Shown here piece by piece: positions 1 through 9,203 of a stretch of DNA of 64,000 nt (positions within the stretch are counted from its first letter, which is position 1; every line of letters starts with the position of its first letter). Under the pieces are notes generated by a model that saw only the letters and a program-made list of their open reading frames with translations, was not told the DNA's origin and did not search any database. The DNA comes from Lentzea nigeriaca. GTDB lineage: Bacteria; Actinomycetota; Actinomycetes; Mycobacteriales; Pseudonocardiaceae. The position numbers and the translations under genes are program-made. The stretch is taken from the NCBI RefSeq assembly GCF_016907955.1, contig NZ_JAFBCX010000002.1:620001-684000 (forward strand), given 5' to 3'.

Positions 1-62
1 CATGCGTGAACGCAACGTAGCGTTTTCGACATCGGAAACAACGAGCACTGGGGCTGATCGCA

Positions 63-1091
63 ATGCAGAAGACCATCGACGAGATCGTCGCCACCGGCTT
101 CACCGGCCTGCAGCTGAGGGTGAACGGGTGGGTCGGCTCGGCCGGGCTGAGCGAGATCGGGAAGACCGCGCCGCCGCCGCTCGACGGGCGGGTCCGGATC
201 GGCAGCAACACCAAGACGTTCGTCGCGACCGTGGCGCTGCAGCTGGTGGCCGAGGGCAAGATCGAGCTGGATCGCCCGGTCGACGAGTACCTGCCCGAGT
301 TCGGGATCGACCGGCGGATCACGCTGCGCATGCTGCTGCAGCACACCAGCGGGATCTTCAACTTCACCGGTGAGGTCTTCGAGGACGGCGCCGTCGTGCC
401 CGGAATTCCCTGGCAGGGCGAGGAATGGGTGAACAACCGCTTCAGGACCTACCTGCCGGAGGAGCTGGTGCGGCTGGCGCTCGCCAAGCCCGCGCGGTTC
501 GAGCCGGGCGCGGATTGGAGCTACTCCAACACCAACTACGTGATCGTCCGGCTGCTGATCGAGAAGGTCACCGGCCGTTCGCTCGCCGAGGAGATGCGGC
601 GCGGAGTCTTCGAGCCGCTGGGGCTGACGGACACGGTCGTGCCGACCATCGAGACCGAGGTCGGTGAACCGCACGCCCACGCCTACTACCGGTACGAGAC
701 CGGCGGTGAGGAGAAGACGATCGACGTCACCGAGCACAACCCGTCGTGGATCTCCAGCGGTGGAGACATGATCTCGACGACCGCCGATCTCCAGACCTTC
801 ATCACCGCGCTCGTGGGCGGCAAGCTGCTGCCGGCCCCGCTGCTGGCCGAGATGTTCGAGCCGCACAGCAAGGTGCCTTACGGCCTCGGCGTGTTCGTGC
901 AGGAAACGGGCAGCGGCAAGGTGATCACCCACAACGGCGGCATCATGGGCCATGCGGCGTTGATGTACTGCACGGTCGACGGCGACAAGACCCTGACCGC
1001 CGCGCTGAACTACGTGGACGACGCCGACCTGTCGCTGGCCGTGCCGTTCCAGCGGGCGACGGCAAGGCTCCTCGAGGAGATCTTCGGCTGA
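63..1091 (+). CDS. Beta-lactamase-fold serine hydrolase
   Basis: Serine hydrolase of the family that includes class C beta-lactamases, DD-peptidases and esterases. The 342-residue protein shows Ser48-x-x-Lys51 (SNTK), a Tyr-Ser-Asn motif at about residues 154-156, and His-Asn-Gly-Gly from about residue 290 in the place of the KTG motif, so the active site looks complete. No signal peptide or membrane segment is visible, which suggests a cytoplasmic enzyme rather than a secreted resistance factor. It starts at ATG 63 and has no strong ribosome site. It converges on the SIS gene, with a shared terminator between them. The substrate cannot be deduced; a link to the neighbouring amino-sugar genes is only positional. 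Confidence 0.8.
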   Translation: MQKTIDEIVATGFTGLQLRVNGWVGSAGLSEIGKTAPPPLDGRVRIGSNTKTFVATVALQLVAEGKIELDRPVDEYLPEFGIDRRITLRMLLQHTSGIFNFTGEVFEDGAVVPGIPWQGEEWVNNRFRTYLPEELVRLALAKPARFEPGADWSYSNTNYVIVRLLIEKVTGRSLAEEMRRGVFEPLGLTDTVVPTIETEVGEPHAHAYYRYETGGEEKTIDVTEHNPSWISSGGDMISTTADLQTFITALVGGKLLPAPLLAEMFEPHSKVPYGLGVFVQETGSGKVITHNGGIMGHAALMYCTVDGDKTLTAALNYVDDADLSLAVPFQRATARLLEEIFG

Positions 1092-1097
1092 GCAAAG

Positions 1098-1127
1098 CGA
1101 AAGGGCCGCTCGGGAGCGGCCCTTTCG
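1098..1127. terminator. Bidirectional intrinsic terminator
   Basis: A 14-bp perfect stem (CGAAAGGGCCGCTC paired with GAGCGGCCCTTTCG) with a tiny loop lies between the convergent hydrolase and SIS genes. It has an A-rich left side and T-rich right side, so it can act in both directions. Confidence 0.75.
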
Positions 1128-1131
1128 GCGT

Positions 1132-2175
1132 TCACAGTGTCCTGGTGACCTTGTTCAGGCCGCGCGGGCTGTCCGGGTCTCCGCCGCGCGCCAGGGCCAG
1201 GCCGTGCGCGAGGCGTTGCACCGGAAGGATTTCCAGCACCGGCGCCACTTCCTCCGCGGTCTCCGGGATCGCGATCGACAACGCCGACGGCACCTTCTCG
1301 GAGGCGGAACCGACCGCCACGACGTCGGCGCCGCGCTGGTTCACCACCTCCAGGGCGTCCAGCAGCGAGTCACCGCCCTTGCCGAGCGACGTGATCGCCA
1401 GAACGGCGGTCTCGCCGTCCACGGCGGCCACCGGGCCGTGCAGCAGGTCCGCTCCGCTGTACGCCCGCGCCGCGAGGTACGACGTCTCGGCGAGCTTCAG
1501 CGACGCTTCCAGTGCGGTCGCGTAGGAGTAGCCACGTCCGGTCGTCAGCACGCGGTCCACGAACCGGTAGCGGCGCACGGCCTCCTCGACGGTCGGGGCC
1601 GACTGGTCGAGCGTCACCTGGGCCAGGTCGCCCAGTGAGGCCGCCGCCTCGCCGTTGCCGCCGCGCACGGCGTCGATCAGCAGATACAACGCGAGCAGCG
1701 TCGCCGAGTAGGTCTTGGTGGCGGCGACCGCGTGTTCGACGCCGGCGGCGACGTTCACGGAGAGCTCGGCCGCCGCGTTGAGCGGGGAATCCGGGGTGTT
1801 CGTCACGGCCACGGTCAGTGCGCCCCGGCGGCGGTAGGAGGCGGTGACCTCCAGCAGGTCGGGGGAGCCGCCGGACTGCGAGACGGTGATCAGCAGGACG
1901 TCGCGCAGGTCGGGTTCCGCACCGTAGAGGGTGGTCGTCGACGCGGAGACCAGGCCGGCCGGGAGCTGCAGGAGGATCTCGGTGAGGTACTTGGCGTAGA
2001 TCGCGGCGTGGTCGCTCGAGCCGCGGGCGGCGAACAGCACGAAGCGCGGCTTGCGCTCGCGGATCACGGCGGCGACCTCGGCGATCGACGATCGTGACGC
2101 GTAGAGCGACGAGAAGATCGACGGCTGTGCGGCGATCTCCGCTGCCATGTGCTGGCCAGGCTGGGGCGTGGTCAT
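1132..2175 (-). CDS. SIS-domain sugar-phosphate isomerase/deaminase
   Basis: 347-residue protein with two SIS (sugar isomerase) domains, as in the isomerase half of GlmS and in NagB-II/AgaS-type glucosamine-6-phosphate deaminases. The sugar-phosphate loops are visible as GSSDHA near residue 52 and SQSGGSPD near residue 99. No glutaminase domain precedes them, so it is not a full GlmS. It is the last gene of the das-like operon, overlapping the GH3 gene by 4 bp, so it most likely deaminates or isomerises the glucosamine-6-phosphate made from imported chitin or peptidoglycan sugars. An aldose-ketose isomerase for another hexosamine phosphate is the alternative. Confidence 0.75.
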   Translation of the reverse strand: MTTPQPGQHMAAEIAAQPSIFSSLYASRSSIAEVAAVIRERKPRFVLFAARGSSDHAAIYAKYLTEILLQLPAGLVSASTTTLYGAEPDLRDVLLITVSQSGGSPDLLEVTASYRRRGALTVAVTNTPDSPLNAAAELSVNVAAGVEHAVAATKTYSATLLALYLLIDAVRGGNGEAAASLGDLAQVTLDQSAPTVEEAVRRYRFVDRVLTTGRGYSYATALEASLKLAETSYLAARAYSGADLLHGPVAAVDGETAVLAITSLGKGGDSLLDALEVVNQRGADVVAVGSASEKVPSALSIAIPETAEEVAPVLEILPVQRLAHGLALARGGDPDSPRGLNKVTRTL

Positions 2176-3590
2176 CTGGTGCCTTTCAGGATCAGCTCGG
2201 CCGCGGCTCGGAGGCTCACCCGAGAACCGCCGTGGGTGTCGATGCGGGCGACGCTGCCCAGGTCAGGACCCGGCACGCCGGTTTCGACGTGTACCACGTC
2301 CAGGCCCAGATTAGTTAAGTTTGTTACCAGTTGTCGAGCGCCGGCGTGGCGGTGGGCGTCTCTCGTCACCACCACAATCGTGCGGCCGCCGGCGGCCTTC
2401 GCAACTTCTTCCGCGGAGACGTCACGGGACGCGATCACCTCGGTTGCGGGAAGAACCTCGCGGAGGTAGGGACCGAGGCCCCAGGGCACGTCGCCGACCG
2501 CGATGGACGGGTCCACCACCAGGTCGACGACCACCGGAGACGTACCGACGCCAACCCGGCCGCGCACTTCAACCGCACGTCGAGCGGCCGTGAGACCTAT
2601 CTCGGCGTCGTGGGCGTCGACCGTCGACGGCGGCAGGCCGAGGGCCAGCGACCGGGCCGCGGCCTGGGCCAGACGCTCTTCGGGCAGCTCGCCGGACTTC
2701 ACGGCGGCGACGATCGAGTCGATCAGCCACTGGAGGTCGTCGTCGCCCAGCGCGATACCGCCCAGGCACAGGGCGTCGACGCCGGCCGCCAGGGAACGGA
2801 CGGCGCCCACGGCCAGGTCACCGCCGACCGCCTTCATGTCCAGGCCGTCGGTGATCACCGCACCGGTGAAGCCGAGCTCGGAGCGCAGCAGGTCGATGGC
2901 GTGCTTGTTCAACGTCACCGGCGCGCTGCCCCACTCCGGGACGACGAGGTGGCCGGTCATGATCGAGCGGACGCCCGCGTTGACGGCGGCCTGGAACGGC
3001 ACCAGTTCCACCGCGCGCAGCTGTTCCTCGGTGCGCGGCAGCACGGGCAGCTGCTCGTGGGAGTCCTCAGTGGACGCTCCGTGACCGGGGAAGTGCTTGG
3101 CGCACGCGGCAACGCCGACCGCCTGCAGTCCCTCGACCCACGCGGCGACGTGCCGCGCGGCGAGCACCGGGTCCGAGCCGAACGAGCGGACGCCGATGAT
3201 CGGGTCGTCCAGCGTCAGCACGAGGTCCGCGGAGGGCGCGAGGTTCAGCGAGATTCCGCACTTCGCCAGCCGCGCGCCGATCGACGCGGCGACCGAGCGG
3301 GTGAGGTCGAGGTCGTTCGCCGCGCCCAGGGCGTGGTTTCCCGGCACCTCGGAGCCGCGGCCCGCGTCGAGCCGTGTGACGTCGCCGCCCTCCTCGTCGA
3401 TGCCGATCACCACGTCCGGGCGCACCGAGCGGAGTTCACCGCACAGCGCGGCCACCTGGGCGTCGTCCACGACGTTGCGCCCGAAGAGCACGACGCCGCC
3501 GAGGCCGTCAGCGACCCGCCGCACCAACCAGCCGGGAGCGGTCGTTCCGTGAAATCCGGGCAGCAGAACGGCAGCGGCCAACTGATCCAC
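2172..3590 (-). CDS. GH3 beta-N-acetylglucosaminidase (DasD/NagZ-like)
   Basis: Glycoside hydrolase family 3 enzyme of 472 residues predicted to release N-acetylglucosamine from chito-oligosaccharides or muropeptides. It has the NagZ-type loop KHFPGHG from residue 165, followed by a Asp-x-His dyad, and the nucleophile Asp in ITDG near residue 248. No signal peptide is seen, so it probably acts on imported sugar inside the cell. The start is GTG at 3590, 3 bp after the permease stop. Its position after the ABC transporter matches dasD of Streptomyces. Its 3' region has a rare TTA leucine codon at 2316-2318 inside an AT-rich patch. Confidence 0.82.
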   Translation of the reverse strand: MDQLAAAVLLPGFHGTTAPGWLVRRVADGLGGVVLFGRNVVDDAQVAALCGELRSVRPDVVIGIDEEGGDVTRLDAGRGSEVPGNHALGAANDLDLTRSVAASIGARLAKCGISLNLAPSADLVLTLDDPIIGVRSFGSDPVLAARHVAAWVEGLQAVGVAACAKHFPGHGASTEDSHEQLPVLPRTEEQLRAVELVPFQAAVNAGVRSIMTGHLVVPEWGSAPVTLNKHAIDLLRSELGFTGAVITDGLDMKAVGGDLAVGAVRSLAAGVDALCLGGIALGDDDLQWLIDSIVAAVKSGELPEERLAQAAARSLALGLPPSTVDAHDAEIGLTAARRAVEVRGRVGVGTSPVVVDLVVDPSIAVGDVPWGLGPYLREVLPATEVIASRDVSAEEVAKAAGGRTIVVVTRDAHRHAGARQLVTNLTNLGLDVVHVETGVPGPDLGSVARIDTHGGSRVSLRAAAELILKGTR

Positions 3591-3593
3591 GTG

Positions 3594-4412
3594 TCATCCC
3601 TTCACCGCACCGGCGGTGACGCCGGCGACCATCTTGCGCTGCACGATCAGGAAGAAGACGAGGGCGGGCACCGTGAAGAGCACCGAGGCGGCCATCGCGC
3701 CACCCCAGTCGGTGCCGAACGCCGTCTGGAAGCCGGACAGCCACACCGGCAGGGTTTCCCTGTCCTGGCTGCGGATCAGCACCTTGGCGAACAGGAACTC
3801 GTTCCAGGCGGTGATGAACGCGAACACCGACGTCGCGACGAGACCCGGTCCGAGCAGGGGCAGCGTCACCTTCTGGAACGCGCCCCACCGGCCGCAGCCG
3901 TCGACCATCGCGGCCTCTTCGAGCTCCACCGGGATGCCGTTGACGAAGCCGCGCAGCGTCCACGCGCAGAACGGCAGCGTCACCGCGAAGTACACGAGCA
4001 CCAGGGAAGAAAGGTGTTCGTAGAGCTGGAGATCGCGCATCATCAGGAACATCGGGATCAGCAACGCCTCGAACGGTGCCATCTGCGCCACCAGCATCAG
4101 CAGTACGAAGCTCTTGCGGCCGCGGAAGGAGAAGCGCGACATGGCGACCGCCGCGGTGATGCCGACGATGATCGCGGCGAGCACGGCGGTGAGCGTCACC
4201 ATCAGACTGTTGCCCAGCGCGGACATGAAGCCCGGCTTCGTCCACGCCGTCACGAAGTTGGTGAACGTCACCGACAACGGCACGAGGTCGTAGTCCGACG
4301 TGATCGTCGAGCCCTTGGGCTTCAACGCGGACGTGATCATCCAGTACGTCGGGAACAGGAAGAACAAAGCGAGCAGGACACCCGCGACGTTCGCGGCGGA
4401 CTTCTTGAGCAT
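3594..4412 (-). CDS. dasC: Sugar ABC transporter permease, MalG type
   Basis: Inner-membrane permease of a carbohydrate importer (272 residues, about six membrane helices). The cytoplasmic EAA loop that docks on the ATPase is visible as ELEEAAMVDGCG. The chosen start is ATG 4412 (MLKKSAANV), which overlaps the stop of the upstream permease in an ATGA junction; the frame stays open further upstream but only antisense to real coding. By order and similarity it corresponds to DasC, importing chitobiose or GlcNAc oligomers. No ATPase gene is present, as in das loci, where the shared MsiK-type ATPase lies elsewhere. Confidence 0.75.
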   Translation of the reverse strand: MLKKSAANVAGVLLALFFLFPTYWMITSALKPKGSTITSDYDLVPLSVTFTNFVTAWTKPGFMSALGNSLMVTLTAVLAAIIVGITAAVAMSRFSFRGRKSFVLLMLVAQMAPFEALLIPMFLMMRDLQLYEHLSSLVLVYFAVTLPFCAWTLRGFVNGIPVELEEAAMVDGCGRWGAFQKVTLPLLGPGLVATSVFAFITAWNEFLFAKVLIRSQDRETLPVWLSGFQTAFGTDWGGAMAASVLFTVPALVFFLIVQRKMVAGVTAGAVKG

Positions 4413-5413
4413 CAGATCTTGCCCTCCTCGGTCTGCAGCAGCCTGCGCAGGTACTGGAAGGTGATCAGGCCCAGGATGAGCATCATCAGGACGCTGATCG
4501 CGGCGGCCACACCGAAGTGGCTCTTCGCGATGCCCTCCAGGTACTGCAGCACGGCGAGCGTCGTGCTCTCGCCGCTCGGCCCGCCCTCCTTGAACACCCA
4601 GATCTGGGCGAAGACCTTGAAGTCCCACAACGTCGACAGGAACGTCACCATCATCAGCAGCGACTTGATCTCCGGCCACGTGACCGCGCGGAACGTCTGC
4701 CAGCCGGACGCGCCGTCGATACCCGCCGCCTCGTAGAGGTCGCGCGGAACGCCCACGAGCCCGGCGTAGAGCGAGAAGGCGAGGAACGGGATCGCCTGCC
4801 AGACGATGAGCAGACCGACGACCGTCAGCGTCGACGTGCCGGAACCGAACCAGGAGTGGCCGGCGAACTGGTCGAAACCGAGCCGCACCAGCGTCTTGTT
4901 CAGGATTCCGTAGTTCTGGTCGAACATCCAGATGTAGACCGTGGCGGACGCGAGGATCGGCATCGCCCACGCGCACAGCATCGTGATCTGCAGCAGGATC
5001 CGCACCCACGGCGTGAGCACGCGCATCAGCAGCGCGATCAGCAGGCCCGCGCCCACCGACACACCCACGACGGAGACGGTGAACACGACGGTCCGCAGCG
5101 TGACGGTCCAGAAGCGCTCGTCCTGCAGCACCGTCACGTAGTTGTCGATGCCGGTCCACACGATCTCGCCGCGGACCAGCTCGCCGAGGTTGAGCCGGCG
5201 GAAGCTCGTCACGAAGACCGAGACGACCGGGAACCCGATCAGCCAGAGGATCGCGATGAGCGCCGGAGCCAGCAGCAGGTAGGGCAGCGCCCGGTCGAAG
5301 GCGCCGCCCCGGCGGCGGCGCTTGCGCGCCCCACCCGTCAGGGCAGGCGGCAGCGCCGGCGGGGTGGTTCCCCCTGCCGGCGCTGCCGTTTCGGTCGTCT
5401 TGACGGCCGTCAT
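4412..5413 (-). CDS. dasB: Sugar ABC transporter permease, MalF type
   Basis: Partner permease of 333 residues with a charged Lys/Arg-rich N-terminus (KRRRR near residue 35), about six membrane helices and an EAA loop of the form DLYEAAGIDGAS. ATG 5413 is preferred because it follows the binding-protein stop by 10 bp; an earlier start at 5488 would overlap that gene. It ends in a 4-bp overlap with the next permease, so the two are translationally coupled. The family and context suggest chito-oligosaccharide uptake. Confidence 0.75.
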   Translation of the reverse strand: MTAVKTTETAAPAGGTTPPALPPALTGGARKRRRRGGAFDRALPYLLLAPALIAILWLIGFPVVSVFVTSFRRLNLGELVRGEIVWTGIDNYVTVLQDERFWTVTLRTVVFTVSVVGVSVGAGLLIALLMRVLTPWVRILLQITMLCAWAMPILASATVYIWMFDQNYGILNKTLVRLGFDQFAGHSWFGSGTSTLTVVGLLIVWQAIPFLAFSLYAGLVGVPRDLYEAAGIDGASGWQTFRAVTWPEIKSLLMMVTFLSTLWDFKVFAQIWVFKEGGPSGESTTLAVLQYLEGIAKSHFGVAAAISVLMMLILGLITFQYLRRLLQTEEGKI

Positions 5414-5423
5414 CTCAGCTGGG

Positions 5424-6698
5424 CTAGCCCATCGCCTTGGTGACGGCTTCGCTCGCGTCCTTCGTGGCCTGGTCCAGGGACTTGGCACCGGACAGGTACG
5501 CGGTGAGCGCGTCCTTCAGCGGGTTCTGCCCCGCCTCGACGGCCGCCCACTTCGGCGTGGTCGGAGTGACCTTGCCGCCGGGGGAGGAGTCCGCCATGGC
5601 CTTGCCGATCGCGTTGGTGGCGAGCTTCGAGGTGTCCTTCGAGGTGCCCGGAACAGCGCCGCCCTCGGCGAGCATGTCCTGGTACTTCTTGGACGACAGC
5701 AGCGCCAGGTACTTCTTGGCCGCGTCGGCGTTCTTGCTGGCGGCCGGGATCGCGAGGTTCGAGCCACCGAGGAACACCGGCGCGAACGAGCCGGCCTTCT
5801 TCGACGGGATCGGGAACGCCGCGGTCTTGTCCTTCAGCTCCGGCTTGGCCTTGACGGCACCGGCGAGCTCCCACGGCAGACCGACCATCATGCCGACGTT
5901 GCCCGTGCCGAAGACCTCCATCTGCTGGGGCTTCGCCTCGTCGATGTCAGCGGGCGCCTTCTTGGTGGCCGACGCGTCGTAGAGCGCCTTGTAGGCCTCG
6001 AAGCCGGCCTTGGACTGCGGCGTGTCGAGCGTGCCGGTCCACTTGCCGCCGTCCTGCTTGGCGACGTCGCCGCCCTCGTCCCACAGCAGCGAGAGCAGGA
6101 AGTACCAGGACTGACCGGGCAGGTACAGGGCCTGGAAGTCCGGGTTGGACGCGTTCGCGGCCTTGAGCTTGTTGATCGCGTCGATCCACTCGGCACGCGA
6201 CGTCGGCGGCTTCGCGATGCCGGCCGCCTGGAACAGGTCGGTGCGGTAGATGACGGTGCGGTTCGCGGCGTAGAACGGCATGCCGTACTGCTTGCCGTTC
6301 AGCGTCAGCGAGTCCTTCAGACCGCCGAGCCACTCGCCGCCGTTCAACTTGCTCGCGTCAGCCGTGAGGTCCATCAGCGTGCCCTGGTCGGCGAAGCTCG
6401 CCGTCTGGGTGTTGCCGAGCTCGATGACGTCGGGCGGGGTGCTGCTGGCCAGCGCGGTGGTCAGCTTCTCCTGGATGCCGGTCCACTTCTGGACCTCGTA
6501 CTTGACCTTGATGCCGTTCGCGCTCTCGAACTCCTTGTTCAGAGCGTCGGTCAGGGTCGGCGCCGCGGAACCGTCCATGAGCCACACGGTGATCTCTTTG
6601 GTCTCCGTGCCGCTACTGCTGTTCGTGCTCGTGCCACATCCCGACACGGCCACTGCCAGTGCGGCGGCACCAGCAGCGAGTCCTCTCCAGCCCTTCAC
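5424..6698 (-). CDS. dasA: Sugar-binding lipoprotein of ABC importer
   Basis: Extracellular solute-binding protein family 1, 424 residues. It has a lipoprotein signal peptide with a lipobox ending VSGC near residue 21, then a Ser/Thr linker and the binding domain. Segments such as DVIELGNTQ and VFLGGSNLAIP match the DasA/chitobiose-binding family as I know it. It starts at GTG 6698 with an AAGGG ribosome site. It is the first gene of the operon, divergent from the DasR-like regulator, and the box at 6744-6759 lies in its leader, so repression by DasR is expected. Confidence 0.78.
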   Translation of the reverse strand: MKGWRGLAAGAAALAVAVSGCGTSTNSSSGTETKEITVWLMDGSAAPTLTDALNKEFESANGIKVKYEVQKWTGIQEKLTTALASSTPPDVIELGNTQTASFADQGTLMDLTADASKLNGGEWLGGLKDSLTLNGKQYGMPFYAANRTVIYRTDLFQAAGIAKPPTSRAEWIDAINKLKAANASNPDFQALYLPGQSWYFLLSLLWDEGGDVAKQDGGKWTGTLDTPQSKAGFEAYKALYDASATKKAPADIDEAKPQQMEVFGTGNVGMMVGLPWELAGAVKAKPELKDKTAAFPIPSKKAGSFAPVFLGGSNLAIPAASKNADAAKKYLALLSSKKYQDMLAEGGAVPGTSKDTSKLATNAIGKAMADSSPGGKVTPTTPKWAAVEAGQNPLKDALTAYLSGAKSLDQATKDASEAVTKAMG

Positions 6699-6743
6699 AG
6701 TCGCGCCCTTTCAGCAAGCCCGGCTCCACGGCCGGAACGCCCA

Positions 6744-6759
6744 AGTGGTGTAGACCAAT
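6744..6759. promoter_or_regulatory. DasR operator (dre)
   Basis: AGTGGTGTAGACCAAT, a near-perfect match to the 16-bp DasR palindrome (core GGTCTAGACC, one deviation). It lies 45 bp upstream of the binding-protein gene in the intergenic region shared with the regulator gene, so it can control both. Confidence 0.85.
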
Positions 6760-6920
6760 GTGGAACAGCGTGTGCCGCGTCACCCCTCCTGTCAAGCTCG
6801 TTGCCAAAGCGTTGCGGAGTCGTCCGACCAATTTCGTGTCGATTGGCGGGGGTTCGAACGCACGAAACGACGCGGACAAGGCATCCTTGTGGGGCATGAC
6901 GTGAGTGCGAGGAGGAGGCC

Positions 6921-7676
6921 ATGCTGGAGACGACGCCTGCATCAGGCGTGGACGCCAGGACGCGGGCGCAGCGCGAGCCGAAGTACTGGGGTCTCAAGCG
7001 GCACCTGCTCGACCTGTTGAGGGCGCTGCCGCCAGGATCGCCGATCCCCACGGAACGGTCGCTGGCGGCGGAGTTCGACGTCTCCAGGACGACCGTGCGG
7101 CAAGCGCTTGCCGAGCTCACGGTGGAGGGCCGGCTGCTCCGGGTGCAGGGCAAGGGCACCTTCGCGGCCGAACCCAAGGTCGCCCAGAGGTTGCAGCTGT
7201 CTTCGTACACAGAGGACATGCGCGCCCAGGGTCGCGTGCCGTCGTCCAAGCTGATCGAGGCCTCCGAGATGCCGGCGGAAGCAGAGCTCGCCCGGCTGCT
7301 CGGCGTGCGGCCGGGCGCCAAGGTGCTGCGCCTGCACCGCCTGCGCCTCGCCGACAACGAGCCGATGGCGATCGAGACCACACACCTGGCGCTGGGCCGG
7401 TTCCGCGGGCTCAGGCGCTATCTGGCTCCGGGTGCCTCGCTCTACCAGGTGCTGTCCGAGCGCTTCGGCGTCGAGATGGGACACGCCGAGGAGACGATCG
7501 AGACCGCGCTCGCGTCGCCTGAAGAGGCGGAGCTGCTCGGCGCCGACATCGGCCTGCCGATGCTGCTGCTGTCCCGGCACTCGTTCGACACCGAGGGAAA
7601 CCCGATCGAATGGGTGCGCTCGGTGTACCGCGGCGACCGGTACAAGTTCGTCGCCACGCTGAACCGACCGTCTTGA
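6921..7676 (+). CDS. dasR: GntR/HutC-family regulator, DasR-like
   Basis: Transcription repressor of 251 residues. Residues ~25-90 form a winged helix-turn-helix ([20 protein letters not shown]), and the rest is a UTRA effector domain that in DasR binds glucosamine-6-phosphate. ATG 6921 follows a strong GAGGAGG site. It sits divergent to the das transport operon with a DasR box between them. Two more boxes at 39946 and 40609 in this window suggest that it also controls the cutC/GH20 locus. It is coupled to the downstream exporter gene by a 4-bp overlap. Confidence 0.82.
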   Translation: MLETTPASGVDARTRAQREPKYWGLKRHLLDLLRALPPGSPIPTERSLAAEFDVSRTTVRQALAELTVEGRLLRVQGKGTFAAEPKVAQRLQLSSYTEDMRAQGRVPSSKLIEASEMPAEAELARLLGVRPGAKVLRLHRLRLADNEPMAIETTHLALGRFRGLRRYLAPGASLYQVLSERFGVEMGHAEETIETALASPEEAELLGADIGLPMLLLSRHSFDTEGNPIEWVRSVYRGDRYKFVATLNRPS

Positions 7677-9133
7677 TCGCCTGGGGCACACCGCGCGCCC
7701 GCGCGGTGCTCGCCACGACGATCCTCGGCTCGGGCATGGCGATGCTCGACGGCACGATCGTCAACGTGGCGCTGCCCAGGATCGGCGCGGAGTTCAGCGC
7801 GTCGGTCACCGATCTGCAGTGGATCCTGAACGGGTACCTGCTCGCGCTCGCCTCGCTGATCCTGATCGCGGGGTCGCTCGGTGACCGGTTCGGGCGGCGC
7901 CGGGTCTACGTGGTCGGCGTGATCTGGTTCGGCGTCGCCTCGCTGCTCTGCGGGGCGGCGTGGAACGTGCCGGTGCTGGTGGCTGCCCGCGTGCTGCAGG
8001 GTGTCGGGGCGGCGCTGCTGACGCCGGGTGCGTTGGCGATCTTGCAGTCGTCGTTCAACCGGGAGGATCGGTCGCGGGCGATCGGCGCGTGGTCGGGGCT
8101 TTCCGGTGTCGCGACGGCGGTCGGGCCTCTCGTGGGCGGGCTGCTGGTCCAGGCCTGGTCGTGGCGGCTCGCGTTCCTGGTGAACCTGCCGGTGGCCGCT
8201 GTGTGCGTCTGGATGGCGTTGCAGTTCGTGCCTGAGTCGCGGGACGAGTCCGCCGGGCACCCCAACTACCTGTCCGCGCTGGTGGGAGCCGTGGGCCTCG
8301 CCTTGTTGACAGGTGGGATTGTTGAACAATCCTACGTTGTGACAATCCTCGGACTGCTCGCGATGGTCGCGTTCGGTGTGCTGCAAAAGCGGTCGGCCGA
8401 TCCGCTGGTCCCTGTAGAATTGTTCAACAATCGAACGTTCCTACTTTCCAACGTTCTGACGTTCCTCGTCTACGCGGCCCTCGGCGGCGTGATGGTGCTG
8501 CTGGTCCTGCAGCTGCAGATCTCGCTGGGCTACTCGCCGACCGCGTCCGGCCTGGCGAGCGTGCCGATCACGATCATCATGCTGCTGGCGTCCTCGACGT
8601 CCGGCAAGTTCGCCCAGCGCTACGGCCCACGCCTGCAACTGATCGTCGGCCCGGTCCTGGTGGGCCTCGGCATGCTGCTGCTGCGCGGGGCGGTGCCAGG
8701 CGCGTCGTACGTGTTCGGCGTGCTGCCCGGCGTCCTGGTGTTCGGCATCGGCCTCGCGGTCGTGGTCGCCCCGGTGACGGCCACCGTGCTCGCCTCCGCC
8801 CCCGACCACCACGCTGGCGTCGCGTCCGGGGTCAACAACGCCGTCGCGCGCACCGGCAGCCTGCTGGCCATGGCCGTGCTGCCCGCCGCGGTCGGTCTGA
8901 CGGGCGACGACTACAACAACCCCGCCGTCATGACCGACGGCTGGCAGATGGCCCTGGTGCTGTGCGCCGTCGCGGCGATCATCGGCGGCCTGCTGGCGAT
9001 CGGCGTCGACAACGGCGTGCTGTCGGCGGCGCCGGAACAACACGACGCCCCGCACCCCGGCGAGTGCCTGCACTGCGGCGTGGAGGGCCCGCCGACGCAC
9101 ATCAGGTCCGGCAGCGAGCACGCCCATCAGTGA
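7673..9133 (+). CDS. MFS multidrug-type transporter (DHA2)
   Basis: Fourteen-helix-type major facilitator exporter of 486 residues. The motif GDRFGRRR after helix 2 and [18 protein letters not shown] in helix 1 are typical of DHA2 drug/H+ antiporters. The C-terminus ends in a soluble tail with Cys and His (ECLHCG). The start is inferred as TTG 7673, which overlaps the dasR stop (TTGA), because no ATG or GTG lies before helix 1 in this frame. Two 13-bp ATTGTTSAACAAT palindromes with rare codons lie in the reading frame at 8318 and 8419. The substrate is unknown; co-translation with dasR is unusual. Confidence 0.8.
   Translation: MIAWGTPRARAVLATTILGSGMAMLDGTIVNVALPRIGAEFSASVTDLQWILNGYLLALASLILIAGSLGDRFGRRRVYVVGVIWFGVASLLCGAAWNVPVLVAARVLQGVGAALLTPGALAILQSSFNREDRSRAIGAWSGLSGVATAVGPLVGGLLVQAWSWRLAFLVNLPVAAVCVWMALQFVPESRDESAGHPNYLSALVGAVGLALLTGGIVEQSYVVTILGLLAMVAFGVLQKRSADPLVPVELFNNRTFLLSNVLTFLVYAALGGVMVLLVLQLQISLGYSPTASGLASVPITIIMLLASSTSGKFAQRYGPRLQLIVGPVLVGLGMLLLRGAVPGASYVFGVLPGVLVFGIGLAVVVAPVTATVLASAPDHHAGVASGVNNAVARTGSLLAMAVLPAAVGLTGDDYNNPAVMTDGWQMALVLCAVAAIIGGLLAIGVDNGVLSAAPEQHDAPHPGECLHCGVEGPPTHIRSGSEHAHQ
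8318..8431. repeat. Two ATTGTTSAACAAT palindromes in MFS gene
   Basis: ATTGTTGAACAAT at 8318-8330 and ATTGTTCAACAAT at 8419-8431. The second sits in the longer context GAATTGTTCAACAATC, which recurs in thiO. Both are read in frame, using TTG and AAT codons that are rare in the surrounding GC-rich gene. Confidence 0.8.
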
Positions 9134-9203
9134 CTTCGCGGCGGGAGAGGAACGCTGGCGGGCTCGGCTGGGCACGCTGCGGCAGGTCGTCCGCCAGGAA
9201 CTG

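Noticed and set aside
2331..4736. 801-codon open frame antisense to the das operon
   Set aside because: Arg/His/Asp-rich composition typical of the reverse frame of GC-rich genes; the minus strand encodes clear SIS, GH3 and permease families.
6820..6836. Second DasR box upstream of dasR (GTCGTCCGACCAAT)
   Set aside because: Half-sites are one base too close and the core GGTCTAGACC is not met.
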